Shown here: piece by piece, positions 15,779 to 23,820 of the stretch | Layout of the letters: every line of letters begins with the position of its first letter | Position numbering within the stretch: the stretch's first letter is position 1 | Source: Flavobacteriales bacterium | GTDB lineage: Bacteria; Bacteroidota; Bacteroidia; CAIKAF01 | Direction of reading: 5' to 3' | Length of the DNA stretch: 37,831 nt | Assembly: GCA_026936045.1 (NCBI GenBank) | Contig: JAIXKU010000106.1 | Coordinates: 1-37,831, forward strand | Program-made: the position numbers and the translations under genes | Notes under the pieces: generated by a model | The model's database searches: none | Seen by the model: the letters and a program-made list of their open reading frames with translations, nothing else | Told to the model about the DNA's origin: nothing

Positions 15779-17215
15779 ATGAAAAAATCAATACCTCTGT
15801 TACTCTTTATGCTAACGGCTTTTATTGGTGTTGCAGCCCAACACCCGGAGGCCAAACGTGCCAATATTTGGTATTTTGGCAATGGTGCAGGATTAGATTT
15901 TAGTAGCGGTACTGCTGTTGCTATTACCAACGGACAATTAGACTCGTGGGAAAGTTGTGCCTCTATTTCTGATATTAATGGCAATTTATTATTTTATACA
16001 GATGGAGATACCGTTTGGGACAGAAACCACAATGTTATGCCTAACGGGACAGGATTGTATGGCAGTTGCACGTCTACTTCGTGGTATAGCAATAGTGCCA
16101 CACAAGGAGTAATTATTATACCACAACCCAACTCCTCAACTATTTTTTATGTATTTACGGTGGACTGTGCTGAAAATTTAGGTGCAAAAGGAATGAACTA
16201 TTCCGTTGTTGATTTAACCCAAAATAACGGCTTTGGAGATGTTACACTCAAAAATCAATTTTTGTTCGCTCCCACTACCGAAGGCATGGCAGTTACCATG
16301 AACTGCGCCGGTGATAGTGTTTGGGTCGTAGGACACGAATACGGAACCAATGCTTTTTATGCTTATCTTATTACCGAGAATGGGTTAAATACTATGCCTA
16401 TAATTTCTAATGTCGGACAAATTTATAATTTATTTGGGCAAATGAAATTTTCTCCAGATGGAAAACGATTAGCATATCAGGGTTATATTTATAACTTTAA
16501 CAATGGACTTATAACCAATCCATTGTTTATTAATTTTGATGGATACGGTTTGTCTTTCTCCCCTAATAGTAGAAAGTTATATTATTCAATTAGTGGTTTT
16601 TTTATTGGACAATATGATATTACTTTAAATAATGCCTCAGAAATAATAAATTCTTTTCAACCGATTTACCAGGGTATCAGTAATGATGGTATTCATGGTT
16701 TACAAATTGGGATAGATGAAAAAATATATGTATCAAATCAAGATACCACAAAGATTTCATCAATTGATTTTCCTAACAATTCCGGTATAGCAGCAGGTTT
16801 TAATCTTTTTTCTGTTGACCTGAACGGTAAAAAATGTCAATATACCTTACCTTCCTTTATCGAAAGTTATTTTAATGAGAGCTATGATACGGATTGTGCC
16901 CAGCCCGATTCCATGATTTCTGCCGTTATCCCCAACGTATTCTCGCCCAATGATGACGGCATTAACGATTTGTTCAGCCTGCAATTAACAGGCTATAAGA
17001 GCATAGACTGGACGATATATAACCGCTGGGGCATGGCGGTTTGCAACGGCAAAGCAGATACGGACAGCAGCACAGCAGCCAATATCCCACTATGGGACGG
17101 CAGAACCGTCGCCGGCATAAAAGCCACGCAAGGTGCTTATTATTATATTATTCACTTAACCAAAAAAGGAGGTGTCAATGAAACAAAAAAAGGATTTCTG
17201 CACATTTTTTATTGA
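15779..17215 (+). CDS. Secreted protein with type B T9SS sorting domain (gliding motility-associated C-terminal type)
   Basis: This 478-residue protein begins with a signal peptide (MKKSIPLLLFMLTAFIGVAAQ). Residues about 25-370 form a beta-propeller-like passenger with repeats of the SPDGKRLAY and SPNSRKLYY kind, preceded by ANIWYFGNGAGLDFS, common in this family. The C-terminal domain (about 383-478) starts with VIPNVFSPNDDGINDLF and continues with YNRWGM, LWDGRTVAGIKATQGAYYY and a final GFLHIFY: the CHU_C/type B sorting signal. Such proteins cross the outer membrane through the type IX system. The passenger is strikingly AT-rich (67 GC of 240 bases at 16441-16680 by hand count) but the sorting domain is not (116 of 240 at 16921-17160). 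The next gene starts 32 bases later. Confidence 0.9.
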   Translation: MKKSIPLLLFMLTAFIGVAAQHPEAKRANIWYFGNGAGLDFSSGTAVAITNGQLDSWESCASISDINGNLLFYTDGDTVWDRNHNVMPNGTGLYGSCTSTSWYSNSATQGVIIIPQPNSSTIFYVFTVDCAENLGAKGMNYSVVDLTQNNGFGDVTLKNQFLFAPTTEGMAVTMNCAGDSVWVVGHEYGTNAFYAYLITENGLNTMPIISNVGQIYNLFGQMKFSPDGKRLAYQGYIYNFNNGLITNPLFINFDGYGLSFSPNSRKLYYSISGFFIGQYDITLNNASEIINSFQPIYQGISNDGIHGLQIGIDEKIYVSNQDTTKISSIDFPNNSGIAAGFNLFSVDLNGKKCQYTLPSFIESYFNESYDTDCAQPDSMISAVIPNVFSPNDDGINDLFSLQLTGYKSIDWTIYNRWGMAVCNGKADTDSSTAANIPLWDGRTVAGIKATQGAYYYIIHLTKKGGVNETKKGFLHIFY

Positions 17216-17247
17216 TTGCTATTAAAAACTTTTAAAAACGTAATATT

Positions 17248-19827
17248 ATGAAACCAATTATTAAACAATTACTCATCGGAGTACTGATAGGACTACCGAT
17301 AGTTTGCAATGCACAGTTTTTATTAAATTTCCCATTTAATGATTATGTAAGAACCTCTAATCCTGGCACATTACAAAAAGTTGGTATAGGCAATTTTCCT
17401 ACCAACGCCAGTGTACAAGCCAAGCTGCATGTCAACTCATTTTTGCTGGCGGCCAATCCGGCTACCAACGGCCGGCTTTTCCGCACGGATGGCGATTCCA
17501 CTCTAAACAATATGTGGCAGTTGTTTACCGGTGCTAACGCAACAGCCCAAACAGAGCGTTTCCGGCTGATGATACCGAGCAACTCTAATGATGTGCAACT
17601 CAGAGCTACGCAAAACGGAAGCATGAGTTTTTTTACTAACGATACGCAGCGCATGACGATCTTAAACAATGGCCAAGTAGGTATTGGTTTGGTAAATCCC
17701 GATATGCCTTTGACAATTAAGGGCGGCATAAATGATGTCACCACGTCCGGCTGGAGACGAGGCATACACATGCTGAATCATTCCGTCATATCGTGGAGTA
17801 ATGAATTAGATTCTCCCGGCTTTTATATGGGTATGCCTAACTGGCCGGCCGATCATTCTTTTTACTGTGCCATGGCCACTAATCTTCAAGGTACAGGAGT
17901 CTCCAACTTCGTATATCGTATTGTCAATAATCCGATAATCGGCACGACATCCCCTAATCAGGGTGATATGGATTATTTTCACAGCATTAACATATATAAA
18001 AATTTAGGCATTGGTTTAAATGCAGGCGTTAGCAATATATTAAATCCAACCAACAGGGTGGAGATTAACACCACCGCCACCAGCGGCGGTATGGCACCGC
18101 CTGTTTTGGCGCCTAACGGGAACTCCGGTTCAAATGTACCTAATTTCGGAGGTGGTACTGGATTTTCCGGCTTGCGTTTTACGGATTTACGCGCCAACTC
18201 CGCACCCTATTCGGCTAATCCCGGTTCCGGTGTGCTGGCGGTGGATGTTAACGGTGATGTTATTTATGTACCCGATGCTATAAACAACGCTACTAACGCC
18301 AACAACGGATGCAGCATAGATCCGCTTAATCCTGATATCGTTCAGTGGGGGCAGGATATCAACGCCGCCGGTAACCCGGCTCAGTTACTCAACAACCGCG
18401 AAATACCTCTGATGAACAAAAATGCGTATTTCTTAGGTCAAAACTCCACCACCCAGGGTATCAATGCCATAGGCATTGGTTATCCCAATACCGTTGCCCA
18501 ATTACCTGCCCGGATGAGCGTATGGGAAAATCCCGGTCAGAATGTCAGCTTTAATACGGTCGGCATCCTGGGCTTAAACTCCTCAACCCCTGCTCTGATA
18601 TCCGGCCTGAGTTTTGTCGGTGTTGCCGGGTATGCCAATGGCATAGACAGCATGGAGAATAAAAATGAACATATCGGCGGGTATTTTCGCGCCGATGGCG
18701 GCCTGATAAACTACGGCGTGAAAGGTATCGCCAGTATGGGACATCCCAGTTTCGGCAATAAAAATTATGGCGGTGATTTCTTGGCCGACGCCAATCAATC
18801 CAATTCTGCAAACCATGGTGTACACAGCATGGCCCTCAATGGTCAGATCAGCTATGCCGGCTGGTTTGCGGCCGGCGGTGCACAAACCGAAAATATTGGC
18901 CTGAATACGATGGCCTCCGGTAACACGATGAGCTCTGTTAACATAGGCATAAGAACTTCTGCCGGCGGGCTACCGGGTAGCTACACCTATGCCATTTATG
19001 CACAGGCGCCTGTTGATTCCGGCTTTAGTTATGCCGGCTGGTTTGAAGGTGATGTGCATGTCAACGGCGTGGTGACTACATCGGATAGCACAATCAAGGA
19101 AAATATCAACCCGCTGCAAAGCGTATCTCAACAATTATCACAGCTCAATCCGGTATCTTTCAACTATAAACAAAATGCGGTGCCTCAACTTACTTTAGAT
19201 ACAAAGCAGCATTTCGGCCTTCTGGCTCAGGAAGTGGAATTAATCTGGCCAGCTTTGGTACAAAATTCACAGATAGCGCCTGTTTTTGATTCTACCGGCG
19301 CTATCATTCATCCGGCGGCAACAGTTAAAAGCCTCAATTATATTGAACTCATTACATTGCTTATTGCAGGATACAAAGAGCAAGAGGAAAAAATAAAACA
19401 GCAGGATTCGATACTGCAAAACATACAGCAGGAAATCCAGATGCTTACGGGGGTGATCACCAAATGTTGCAGCCAGTCTCAGCTCATGCTAACACCGGAT
19501 AATAATCAACAATACCCTTCCATACAACATCAATACACGATGGATATTATCCTGCGCAACGAAGATATGATTGTGCTCAACCAAAATGCACCCAACCCCT
19601 TCAAAGAGCAAACAACCATTACCTGGTATCTGCCCGAACGGGTGCAACGCGCTCAGCTTATCTTCACCAATAATTTGGGGCAGGTCATCAAAATGGCAGA
19701 TATCCGCGAAACCGGACACGGGCGCATTATCGTTTATGCCGACGACCTCAGCAGCGGTATATACAACTACAGCTTAGTGGCAGACGGACAAATCATTGAA
19801 ACCAAACGTATGAGTAAGGTGGATTAG
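17248..19827 (+). CDS. Fibre-like secreted protein: S74 chaperone domain followed by type A T9SS sorting domain
   Basis: This 859-residue protein has a signal peptide (cleavage after about CNAQ, residue 25). A long Gly/Asn/Ser-rich body (about 30-600) resembles tail-fibre-like surface proteins of Bacteroidota. Residues about 608-700 form a peptidase S74 intramolecular chaperone: SDSTIKENINPL, with Ser612 and Lys617 at the five-residue spacing of the autocleaving Ser/Lys dyad, then LSQLNPVSFNYK and FGLLAQEVE. A coiled coil follows (about 709-738). The end (about 773-859) is a type A T9SS sorting domain with LNQNAPNPFKEQTTITWYLP and a final GxxxxxK-like strand. The body is GC-richer (119 of 240 bases at 18601-18840) than the passenger of the previous gene. 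It is probably cotranscribed with that gene and ends at a strong terminator. Confidence 0.88.
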   Translation: MKPIIKQLLIGVLIGLPIVCNAQFLLNFPFNDYVRTSNPGTLQKVGIGNFPTNASVQAKLHVNSFLLAANPATNGRLFRTDGDSTLNNMWQLFTGANATAQTERFRLMIPSNSNDVQLRATQNGSMSFFTNDTQRMTILNNGQVGIGLVNPDMPLTIKGGINDVTTSGWRRGIHMLNHSVISWSNELDSPGFYMGMPNWPADHSFYCAMATNLQGTGVSNFVYRIVNNPIIGTTSPNQGDMDYFHSINIYKNLGIGLNAGVSNILNPTNRVEINTTATSGGMAPPVLAPNGNSGSNVPNFGGGTGFSGLRFTDLRANSAPYSANPGSGVLAVDVNGDVIYVPDAINNATNANNGCSIDPLNPDIVQWGQDINAAGNPAQLLNNREIPLMNKNAYFLGQNSTTQGINAIGIGYPNTVAQLPARMSVWENPGQNVSFNTVGILGLNSSTPALISGLSFVGVAGYANGIDSMENKNEHIGGYFRADGGLINYGVKGIASMGHPSFGNKNYGGDFLADANQSNSANHGVHSMALNGQISYAGWFAAGGAQTENIGLNTMASGNTMSSVNIGIRTSAGGLPGSYTYAIYAQAPVDSGFSYAGWFEGDVHVNGVVTTSDSTIKENINPLQSVSQQLSQLNPVSFNYKQNAVPQLTLDTKQHFGLLAQEVELIWPALVQNSQIAPVFDSTGAIIHPAATVKSLNYIELITLLIAGYKEQEEKIKQQDSILQNIQQEIQMLTGVITKCCSQSQLMLTPDNNQQYPSIQHQYTMDIILRNEDMIVLNQNAPNPFKEQTTITWYLPERVQRAQLIFTNNLGQVIKMADIRETGHGRIIVYADDLSSGIYNYSLVADGQIIETKRMSKVD

Positions 19828-19830
19828 GAA

Positions 19831-19870
19831 ATAAATGGTGGAAGATAAGAACTTATCTTCCACCATTTAT
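19831..19870 (+). terminator. Strong hairpin terminator after the S74/T9SS gene
   Basis: Two perfectly complementary 19-base arms (19831-19849 and 19852-19870) are separated by two bases; the stem begins 3 bases after the stop codon at 19825-19827. A short T-containing tail follows. It would end transcription from the two cargo genes before the convergent phosphoesterase. The perfect symmetry means it could also act for transcripts coming the other way. Confidence 0.75.
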
Positions 19871-19898
19871 TTAAGCATTCAGCTTTTATTAAGATAAC

Positions 19899-19906
19899 TA
19901 TATTTG
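19899..19906 (+). promoter_or_regulatory. TAnnTTTG element ahead of the remnant ORF
   Basis: The plus strand reads TATATTTG, a match to the -7 consensus, 8 bases before the ATG of a 33-codon remnant ORF. It may be chance in this AT-rich gap. Confidence 0.25.
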
Positions 19907-19914
19907 CTTCTCTC

Positions 19915-20016
19915 ATGTACAAAGACGTCAGACAGGGGCAAAAAGCAGAGGCCTATTTTTACAAGCAGGACAAATCGGATTTATATATTGATGATGTAGA
20001 AATCGGTTTTTACTAA
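19915..20016 (+). pseudogene. 33-codon remnant of the 3' end of the 604-residue membrane protein gene
   Basis: The frame ATG TAC AAA GAC GTC runs into a copy of the last 28 codons of the membrane protein gene, ending in IGFY and TAA. Compared with the live copy it has three amino-acid changes (Val to Ala, Lys to Glu, Val to Ile) and two silent ones. It has no membrane part and is most likely a fossil, though a start codon and a promoter-like element stand in front of it. Its stop overlaps the stop of the phosphoesterase gene. Confidence 0.7.
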
Positions 20017-20064
20017 TCAGCCACATACACTCCTCTTTGGTCTAATTCAACAGCCTGCATATTG
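19928..20064 (+). repeat. 137-bp direct repeat, right copy
   Basis: This copy matches 15418-15554 at 128 of 137 positions. Its left part (to 20016) is the dead 3' end of the membrane protein gene; its right part is the live 3' end of the phosphoesterase gene. The distribution of live and dead halves is the mirror of the left copy. Confidence 0.95.
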
Positions 20065-20522
20065 AATATTCGCTCGGCTTCAATTTCAAATTTCAATAAG
20101 GTAATCATTTTATGCCAGCCATAATTTCCGGCCGCTCCCGGATTAAGAAAAAGCCATTGGTTGGGATTATCGTATTGCACTTTAAGTATATGAGAATGTC
20201 CGCAAATAAAAATTTGGGGCTGATGTGCCTTAACAAACAGAAAAGCCCTTTTATCATACTTTCCCGGATAACCACCAATATGGGTCATACAAACTTTAAC
20301 TTGCTCAACAGTAAAGTATAAATCTTCATTTAGTTGCTTACGTATCTTCTGTCCGTCAATATTGCCATAAACGGCACGCAGTGTTTTGAATGCGGTTATT
20401 TCCTTCAACACCTCTTCAGATCCAATATCGCCGGCATGCCAGACTTCGTCACAATCGGAAAGATAATGAAACAAACGCGGATGAATATACCCATGCGTAT
20501 CGCTGATTAAACCTATCTTCAT
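20013..20522 (-). CDS. YfcE/MJ0936-type metallophosphoesterase
   Basis: This 169-residue soluble protein has the calcineurin-like metal-binding series in order: SDTHG (residues 8-12), HAGDIGS, YGNID, MTHIGG and GHSH. Its size and the spacing fit the compact YfcE/MJ0936 phosphodiesterase group, which needs two divalent metals; the natural substrate is not known. The gene starts 6 bases after the stop of batE, so it is probably the last gene of the bat transcript. Its 3' end lies in the right copy of the 137-bp repeat, and a decayed copy of its last 17 codons sits 4.5 kb away. Confidence 0.9.
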   Translation of the reverse strand: MKIGLISDTHGYIHPRLFHYLSDCDEVWHAGDIGSEEVLKEITAFKTLRAVYGNIDGQKIRKQLNEDLYFTVEQVKVCMTHIGGYPGKYDKRAFLFVKAHQPQIFICGHSHILKVQYDNPNQWLFLNPGAAGNYGWHKMITLLKFEIEAERIFNMQAVELDQRGVYVAD

Positions 20523-20528
20523 CGCTGA

Positions 20529-21275
20529 TTAAGGAATAGAGATACGGCTTATCAGATTCTCCTCTATCCAACCGGATTTATCTTCATACGATACATTCAG
20601 CCATCCTTGCTTCTCTTTCAATATATTGACTTTACTGCCATAATGCAATAAGAACAAGGCAACCGATTTATCCGGGCTGCTATATACCGTTGCTTCCGTA
20701 TTCATTACAACGGCTTCTTTTTTATGCCAATCAACATAATACCATTGCGCCTGACCAATAGAAAATAACGCCGGTAAAACCCAAATCACAACACCAATCA
20801 GCATGGCCTTTTTCAACATCAATGAGTGAACAAGATAGGCCAATAGAAACGATATAAAACTTAGCATGAAGAACAGAATACTTAGCCATGCCCAATAATC
20901 AATATGCATGAGATTCCGAACAGAAAGCAGAAAACCAGTCAAACCGGCATAGGTTAATACCGTCTGCTTATCTGGAAGCTGAGATTGTGTAACTTTTAAG
21001 TTATATAAAATATCGGGATTATTCGGATTAAGCCGTACAGCCTTCTCATAATTCAAAACAGCTTCTGCATAGTTTCCTGTTTTAAAAGCAGCATTCGCTA
21101 AATTATAATAAAGCGCCCATGAAATATTGTCTTGTTCGCTCAGTTGACGATATAATGATAAAGCTTCATCAAATTTACCTTTGCTGTATGCTTCATTAGC
21201 CCGACTCATATCTATGGCTGCTCGAGAAGAAAGGCTTAACCCCAAAAAAGCTATTATAAGAATGAAGAATCTCAT
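20529..21275 (-). CDS. batE: BatE: TPR and SH3b membrane protein
   Basis: This 248-residue protein has a signal peptide or first span, TPR repeats (about residues 22-100), two to three membrane spans (about 130-175) and a C-terminal SH3b domain (about 185-248) ending near GWIEENLI. That order is characteristic of BatE of Bacteroides and relatives. Its ATG overlaps the stop of batD as ATGA. BatA to BatE form an envelope complex linked to aerotolerance in Bacteroides; the molecular action is not known. The TPR and SH3b parts are expected on the periplasmic side. Confidence 0.85.
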   Translation of the reverse strand: MRFFILIIAFLGLSLSSRAAIDMSRANEAYSKGKFDEALSLYRQLSEQDNISWALYYNLANAAFKTGNYAEAVLNYEKAVRLNPNNPDILYNLKVTQSQLPDKQTVLTYAGLTGFLLSVRNLMHIDYWAWLSILFFMLSFISFLLAYLVHSLMLKKAMLIGVVIWVLPALFSIGQAQWYYVDWHKKEAVVMNTEATVYSSPDKSVALFLLHYGSKVNILKEKQGWLNVSYEDKSGWIEENLISRISIP

Positions 21276-23074
21276 AGGCTCGTATTTTTTTCAAGAGACG
21301 AAATCAGTTCGGCTGCCGCATCAAACAATTCGATGCCTGATTGTTGAGCAGTAGGCGAAAAACGTGCAAATTCACAAGTATCCAACACATGTATAACCCT
21401 TGCTGACAAAGCATGGGGAAGTGATTTTTGAGCAAACTTATCAAGAATCATCTCACGGTTCATCTCGGCAAAAGGGATGGAAAACTTATCCGATAAATAA
21501 GAAAGTAATGACTTATTGACTTCCTCATAATACACATCCAATTTCTGCTCGTTGAGTAAATCTTTTGCTTTCTTAAGACGTTTCATAGCAACCGCATTGG
21601 CTTTTCGGACACGCACAGCATCCCAATCTGTTTGCCGTAAGAATAAAAATCGTCTGAAAGAGAAAGTGAGTAAGATTAACACGAAAGGCAAAGCTGCTAA
21701 AATATAATAAACAGCAGAACGATAAAAAGCGCCAACAGATTGAGCAGGCAGTTGATTGCGGTCATCAATATAACGAATATCAGAGCCTATCATCACCACC
21801 TCAGCACCTGATGATATTTGGTTGGTAGCCGTAGAACCTTTAACCTGTATTTTAAATGTATCAGATTTTAATTCAAAAAATTTCTTTTGTTTGGGGTCGA
21901 AAAAACTAAAATGTACGGGGCCAAATGTATAATCACCACCTACTCTTGGCACGATTAGAAATTCAAAAATCTTTTTTCCTGTCACACCGGCCGATGTGAC
22001 TTTATACTTATCGGAAATCTGCGGATCGAACACTTCAAAGGAAGCCGGAAACTCAATGTGCGGTTTGTCTATTAACATCAGGTTTCCTTCACCCGATACG
22101 GTTACTTTTAAAGAAATGGCGTCATTCGCTTCTATCTCATTTTTATCCAAGACCGCTTTCATATCAAATTTCCCGACCGCATTATAAAAATCTCCCGGTC
22201 TGTTATCGGTGGGTAATGGCAAAACATGAAATGATATCTTTGGGCTTACTAAGTTTATTCTCTCCTCTTTAACTTGTCCGCCGTAGAAGAAATCCTCCCA
22301 CATATTACCGGATTTTAGAACCCTTTGCACGAGCACTTTGGCTGTAACAGCATCAAAGACAAGCGTACCACTGCGTTGCGGGATAAGGATGGATTTTCTT
22401 AAAGTAGCCACGTTCATGCGGCGGCCGTTTATATTCTCCTGCCTGAATCTTGTATCAACAGCATCTTCTACATCCTGCACCCATCCGCCCTTCAGTTCGG
22501 GGTATTTTATTTCTTCTAACGAAACGCTGTTAAATATCGAATAAATCTGAATGGTAAGCTGAACCTGTTCTCCCTCAAAAACAGATTGCCTGTTGGCAGA
22601 TGCCGTAATAAAAATATCCTGAGATGAGAGATTGGAAGGCACTGACGTTGATGGCGGCGAAGGCGTATTCGATGCCGGCGGATTATTGGATGAGCTGCTC
22701 ATGGCAGAGCCGCCAACCTCCATCTCTATCACATTTGATTTTATGGTGCGATTACCTGAAACAATACTGGCCGGCTCAATCGTAATACTGCCTGTACGCT
22801 GTGCTGAAAGGTAATAACTGATTTCTGTTGACTGCGACATGGCGCCGTTCACAACCGTCATATTCTGAGACTGCATCGGGCCTCCTACAATAGAGAATCC
22901 GTCAAAAGTTGGCGCACGAAAATCACGTGCCTGCATATTCTCAATCCTGTATGATATTTTAAACCGCTCACCCACGGCAACCTGTTGCTTACTGACAGAA
23001 CATGAAAAGGATTGGGCAATAAGCTCATGCACTGTAAGGGGAAATAGCAATAATATAAACAAAAAGTATCTCAT
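21272..23074 (-). CDS. batD: BatD: large Ig-like-repeat membrane protein
   Basis: This 600-residue protein has a signal peptide (MRYFLFILLLFPLTVHELIAQ), several predicted beta-sandwich domains over about residues 25-430 (starting with the SCSVSKQQVAVGERFKISY pattern of the family), one membrane span (about 455-477) and a cytoplasmic helical tail of about 120 residues. This is the BatD layout. The start at 23074 gives a clean signal peptide and lies 4 bases after the batC stop; an in-frame start at 23101 would put extra basic residues ahead and overlap batC. A Ser/Pro/Asn-rich linker lies near residues 125-150. Confidence 0.88.
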   Translation of the reverse strand: MRYFLFILLLFPLTVHELIAQSFSCSVSKQQVAVGERFKISYRIENMQARDFRAPTFDGFSIVGGPMQSQNMTVVNGAMSQSTEISYYLSAQRTGSITIEPASIVSGNRTIKSNVIEMEVGGSAMSSSSNNPPASNTPSPPSTSVPSNLSSQDIFITASANRQSVFEGEQVQLTIQIYSIFNSVSLEEIKYPELKGGWVQDVEDAVDTRFRQENINGRRMNVATLRKSILIPQRSGTLVFDAVTAKVLVQRVLKSGNMWEDFFYGGQVKEERINLVSPKISFHVLPLPTDNRPGDFYNAVGKFDMKAVLDKNEIEANDAISLKVTVSGEGNLMLIDKPHIEFPASFEVFDPQISDKYKVTSAGVTGKKIFEFLIVPRVGGDYTFGPVHFSFFDPKQKKFFELKSDTFKIQVKGSTATNQISSGAEVVMIGSDIRYIDDRNQLPAQSVGAFYRSAVYYILAALPFVLILLTFSFRRFLFLRQTDWDAVRVRKANAVAMKRLKKAKDLLNEQKLDVYYEEVNKSLLSYLSDKFSIPFAEMNREMILDKFAQKSLPHALSARVIHVLDTCEFARFSPTAQQSGIELFDAAAELISSLEKNTSL

Positions 23075-23078
23075 ATCT

Positions 23079-23819
23079 TTACCAATCTTTTTCAACACCA
23101 CTGCTCTTGGCTCCTTTCTCTTTCTGCTGATCTTTTAAATCTTTCTCTCGGTTTTTTAATGCATTCAAAATACGCTCCGCTTCTTCTTTTGTCATTTGGT
23201 TAGGCTTATTTTCTTGCTTTTGCTGCTCCTGTTTTTCATCCTGCTTCTGATCCTCTTTTTTATCCTGATCTTTCTTGTCATCCTGATTCTTTTGTTGCTC
23301 GTCATTCTTATTTTGATCTTTCTTATTGTCTTTATTTTGCTGCTGTTGCTGTTGTTGCAACATCTTCTTGGCATAAGAAAGATTGTAGCGTGCATCTTCG
23401 TTGGACGGATTCGATTTCAACGATTCTTTATAGGCGTCTATCGCTTTTTGAAATTCTCGTTTCTGAAGCATGCTGTTTCCTAAATTATAATACCCTCTCG
23501 ACTTCAGATTTTCATCTTTCAAGCCATTGAGCGATGCCTGATAATGTGTCATAGCGGAATCATAATTCCCCTTTTTATACAACGTATTACCCAAATTAAA
23601 ATGAGCGGTAGGATTATCCGGCTTTTTCTCAAATGATTTATTATAGGCATCAGCAGCCGCATCATAATCACCTTTCTTATACTCTAAATTCCCTTTTCTG
23701 ATAATGGGTTTATAATTATCCCCAAACCACGACTGTGCCTGTAACGGAACCAATACAAGTATTAGAAAGATGCCAAACAAAAGACGCTTAAAAACAATAT
23801 GTAGAACAAAATCTCTCAT
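23079..23819 (-). CDS. batC: BatC: TPR protein with long Gln/Lys/Asp low-complexity tail
   Basis: This 246-residue protein has a signal peptide (residues about 8-29, ending LQAQ), three or four TPR repeats (about 35-155), then a run of glutamines and a long Lys/Gln/Asp/Asn-rich segment (about 160-215), closing with a helical MTKEEAERILNAL region and the C-terminal KDW. This is the usual BatC. It starts 1 base after batB. TPR repeats suggest it scaffolds the Bat complex in the periplasm. The low-complexity segment produces a spurious leucine-rich frame on the opposite strand. Confidence 0.88.
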   Translation of the reverse strand: MRDFVLHIVFKRLLFGIFLILVLVPLQAQSWFGDNYKPIIRKGNLEYKKGDYDAAADAYNKSFEKKPDNPTAHFNLGNTLYKKGNYDSAMTHYQASLNGLKDENLKSRGYYNLGNSMLQKREFQKAIDAYKESLKSNPSNEDARYNLSYAKKMLQQQQQQQNKDNKKDQNKNDEQQKNQDDKKDQDKKEDQKQDEKQEQQKQENKPNQMTKEEAERILNALKNREKDLKDQQKEKGAKSSGVEKDW

Positions 23820-23820
23820 T

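Larger units (their letters stand above)
15555..19927. other. Inserted segment carrying two T9SS cargo genes between 137-bp direct repeats
   Basis: The 4373 bases between the two repeat copies split a pair of convergent genes that, judged by the repeats, were once neighbours. The segment holds a type B and a type A T9SS cargo gene, both on the plus strand, and a strong terminator at its right end. No transposase, integrase or terminal inverted repeat was found, and 137 bp is far longer than a transposon target duplication. Homologous integration of a circular or related donor molecule, or a tandem duplication followed by replacement, would explain it better. The bases before the first gene (15555-15778) hold no recognisable feature apart from AT-rich stretches. 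Confidence 0.7.

Noticed and set aside
18551-18885. Two overlapping minus-strand frames inside the S74/T9SS gene
   Set aside because: They are shadows of a GC-richer, repeat-containing coding region; the plus-strand frame has a signal peptide and clear domains.
15555-19927. Treating the inserted segment as a transposon or integrative element
   Set aside because: There is no transposase, integrase or terminal inverted repeat, and the 137-bp direct repeats are far longer than a target-site duplication.
23196-23483. A leucine/isoleucine-rich frame on the plus strand that looks like a membrane protein
   Set aside because: It is the antisense of the Lys/Gln/Asp low-complexity tail of batC; the composition follows from the codons of the real gene.
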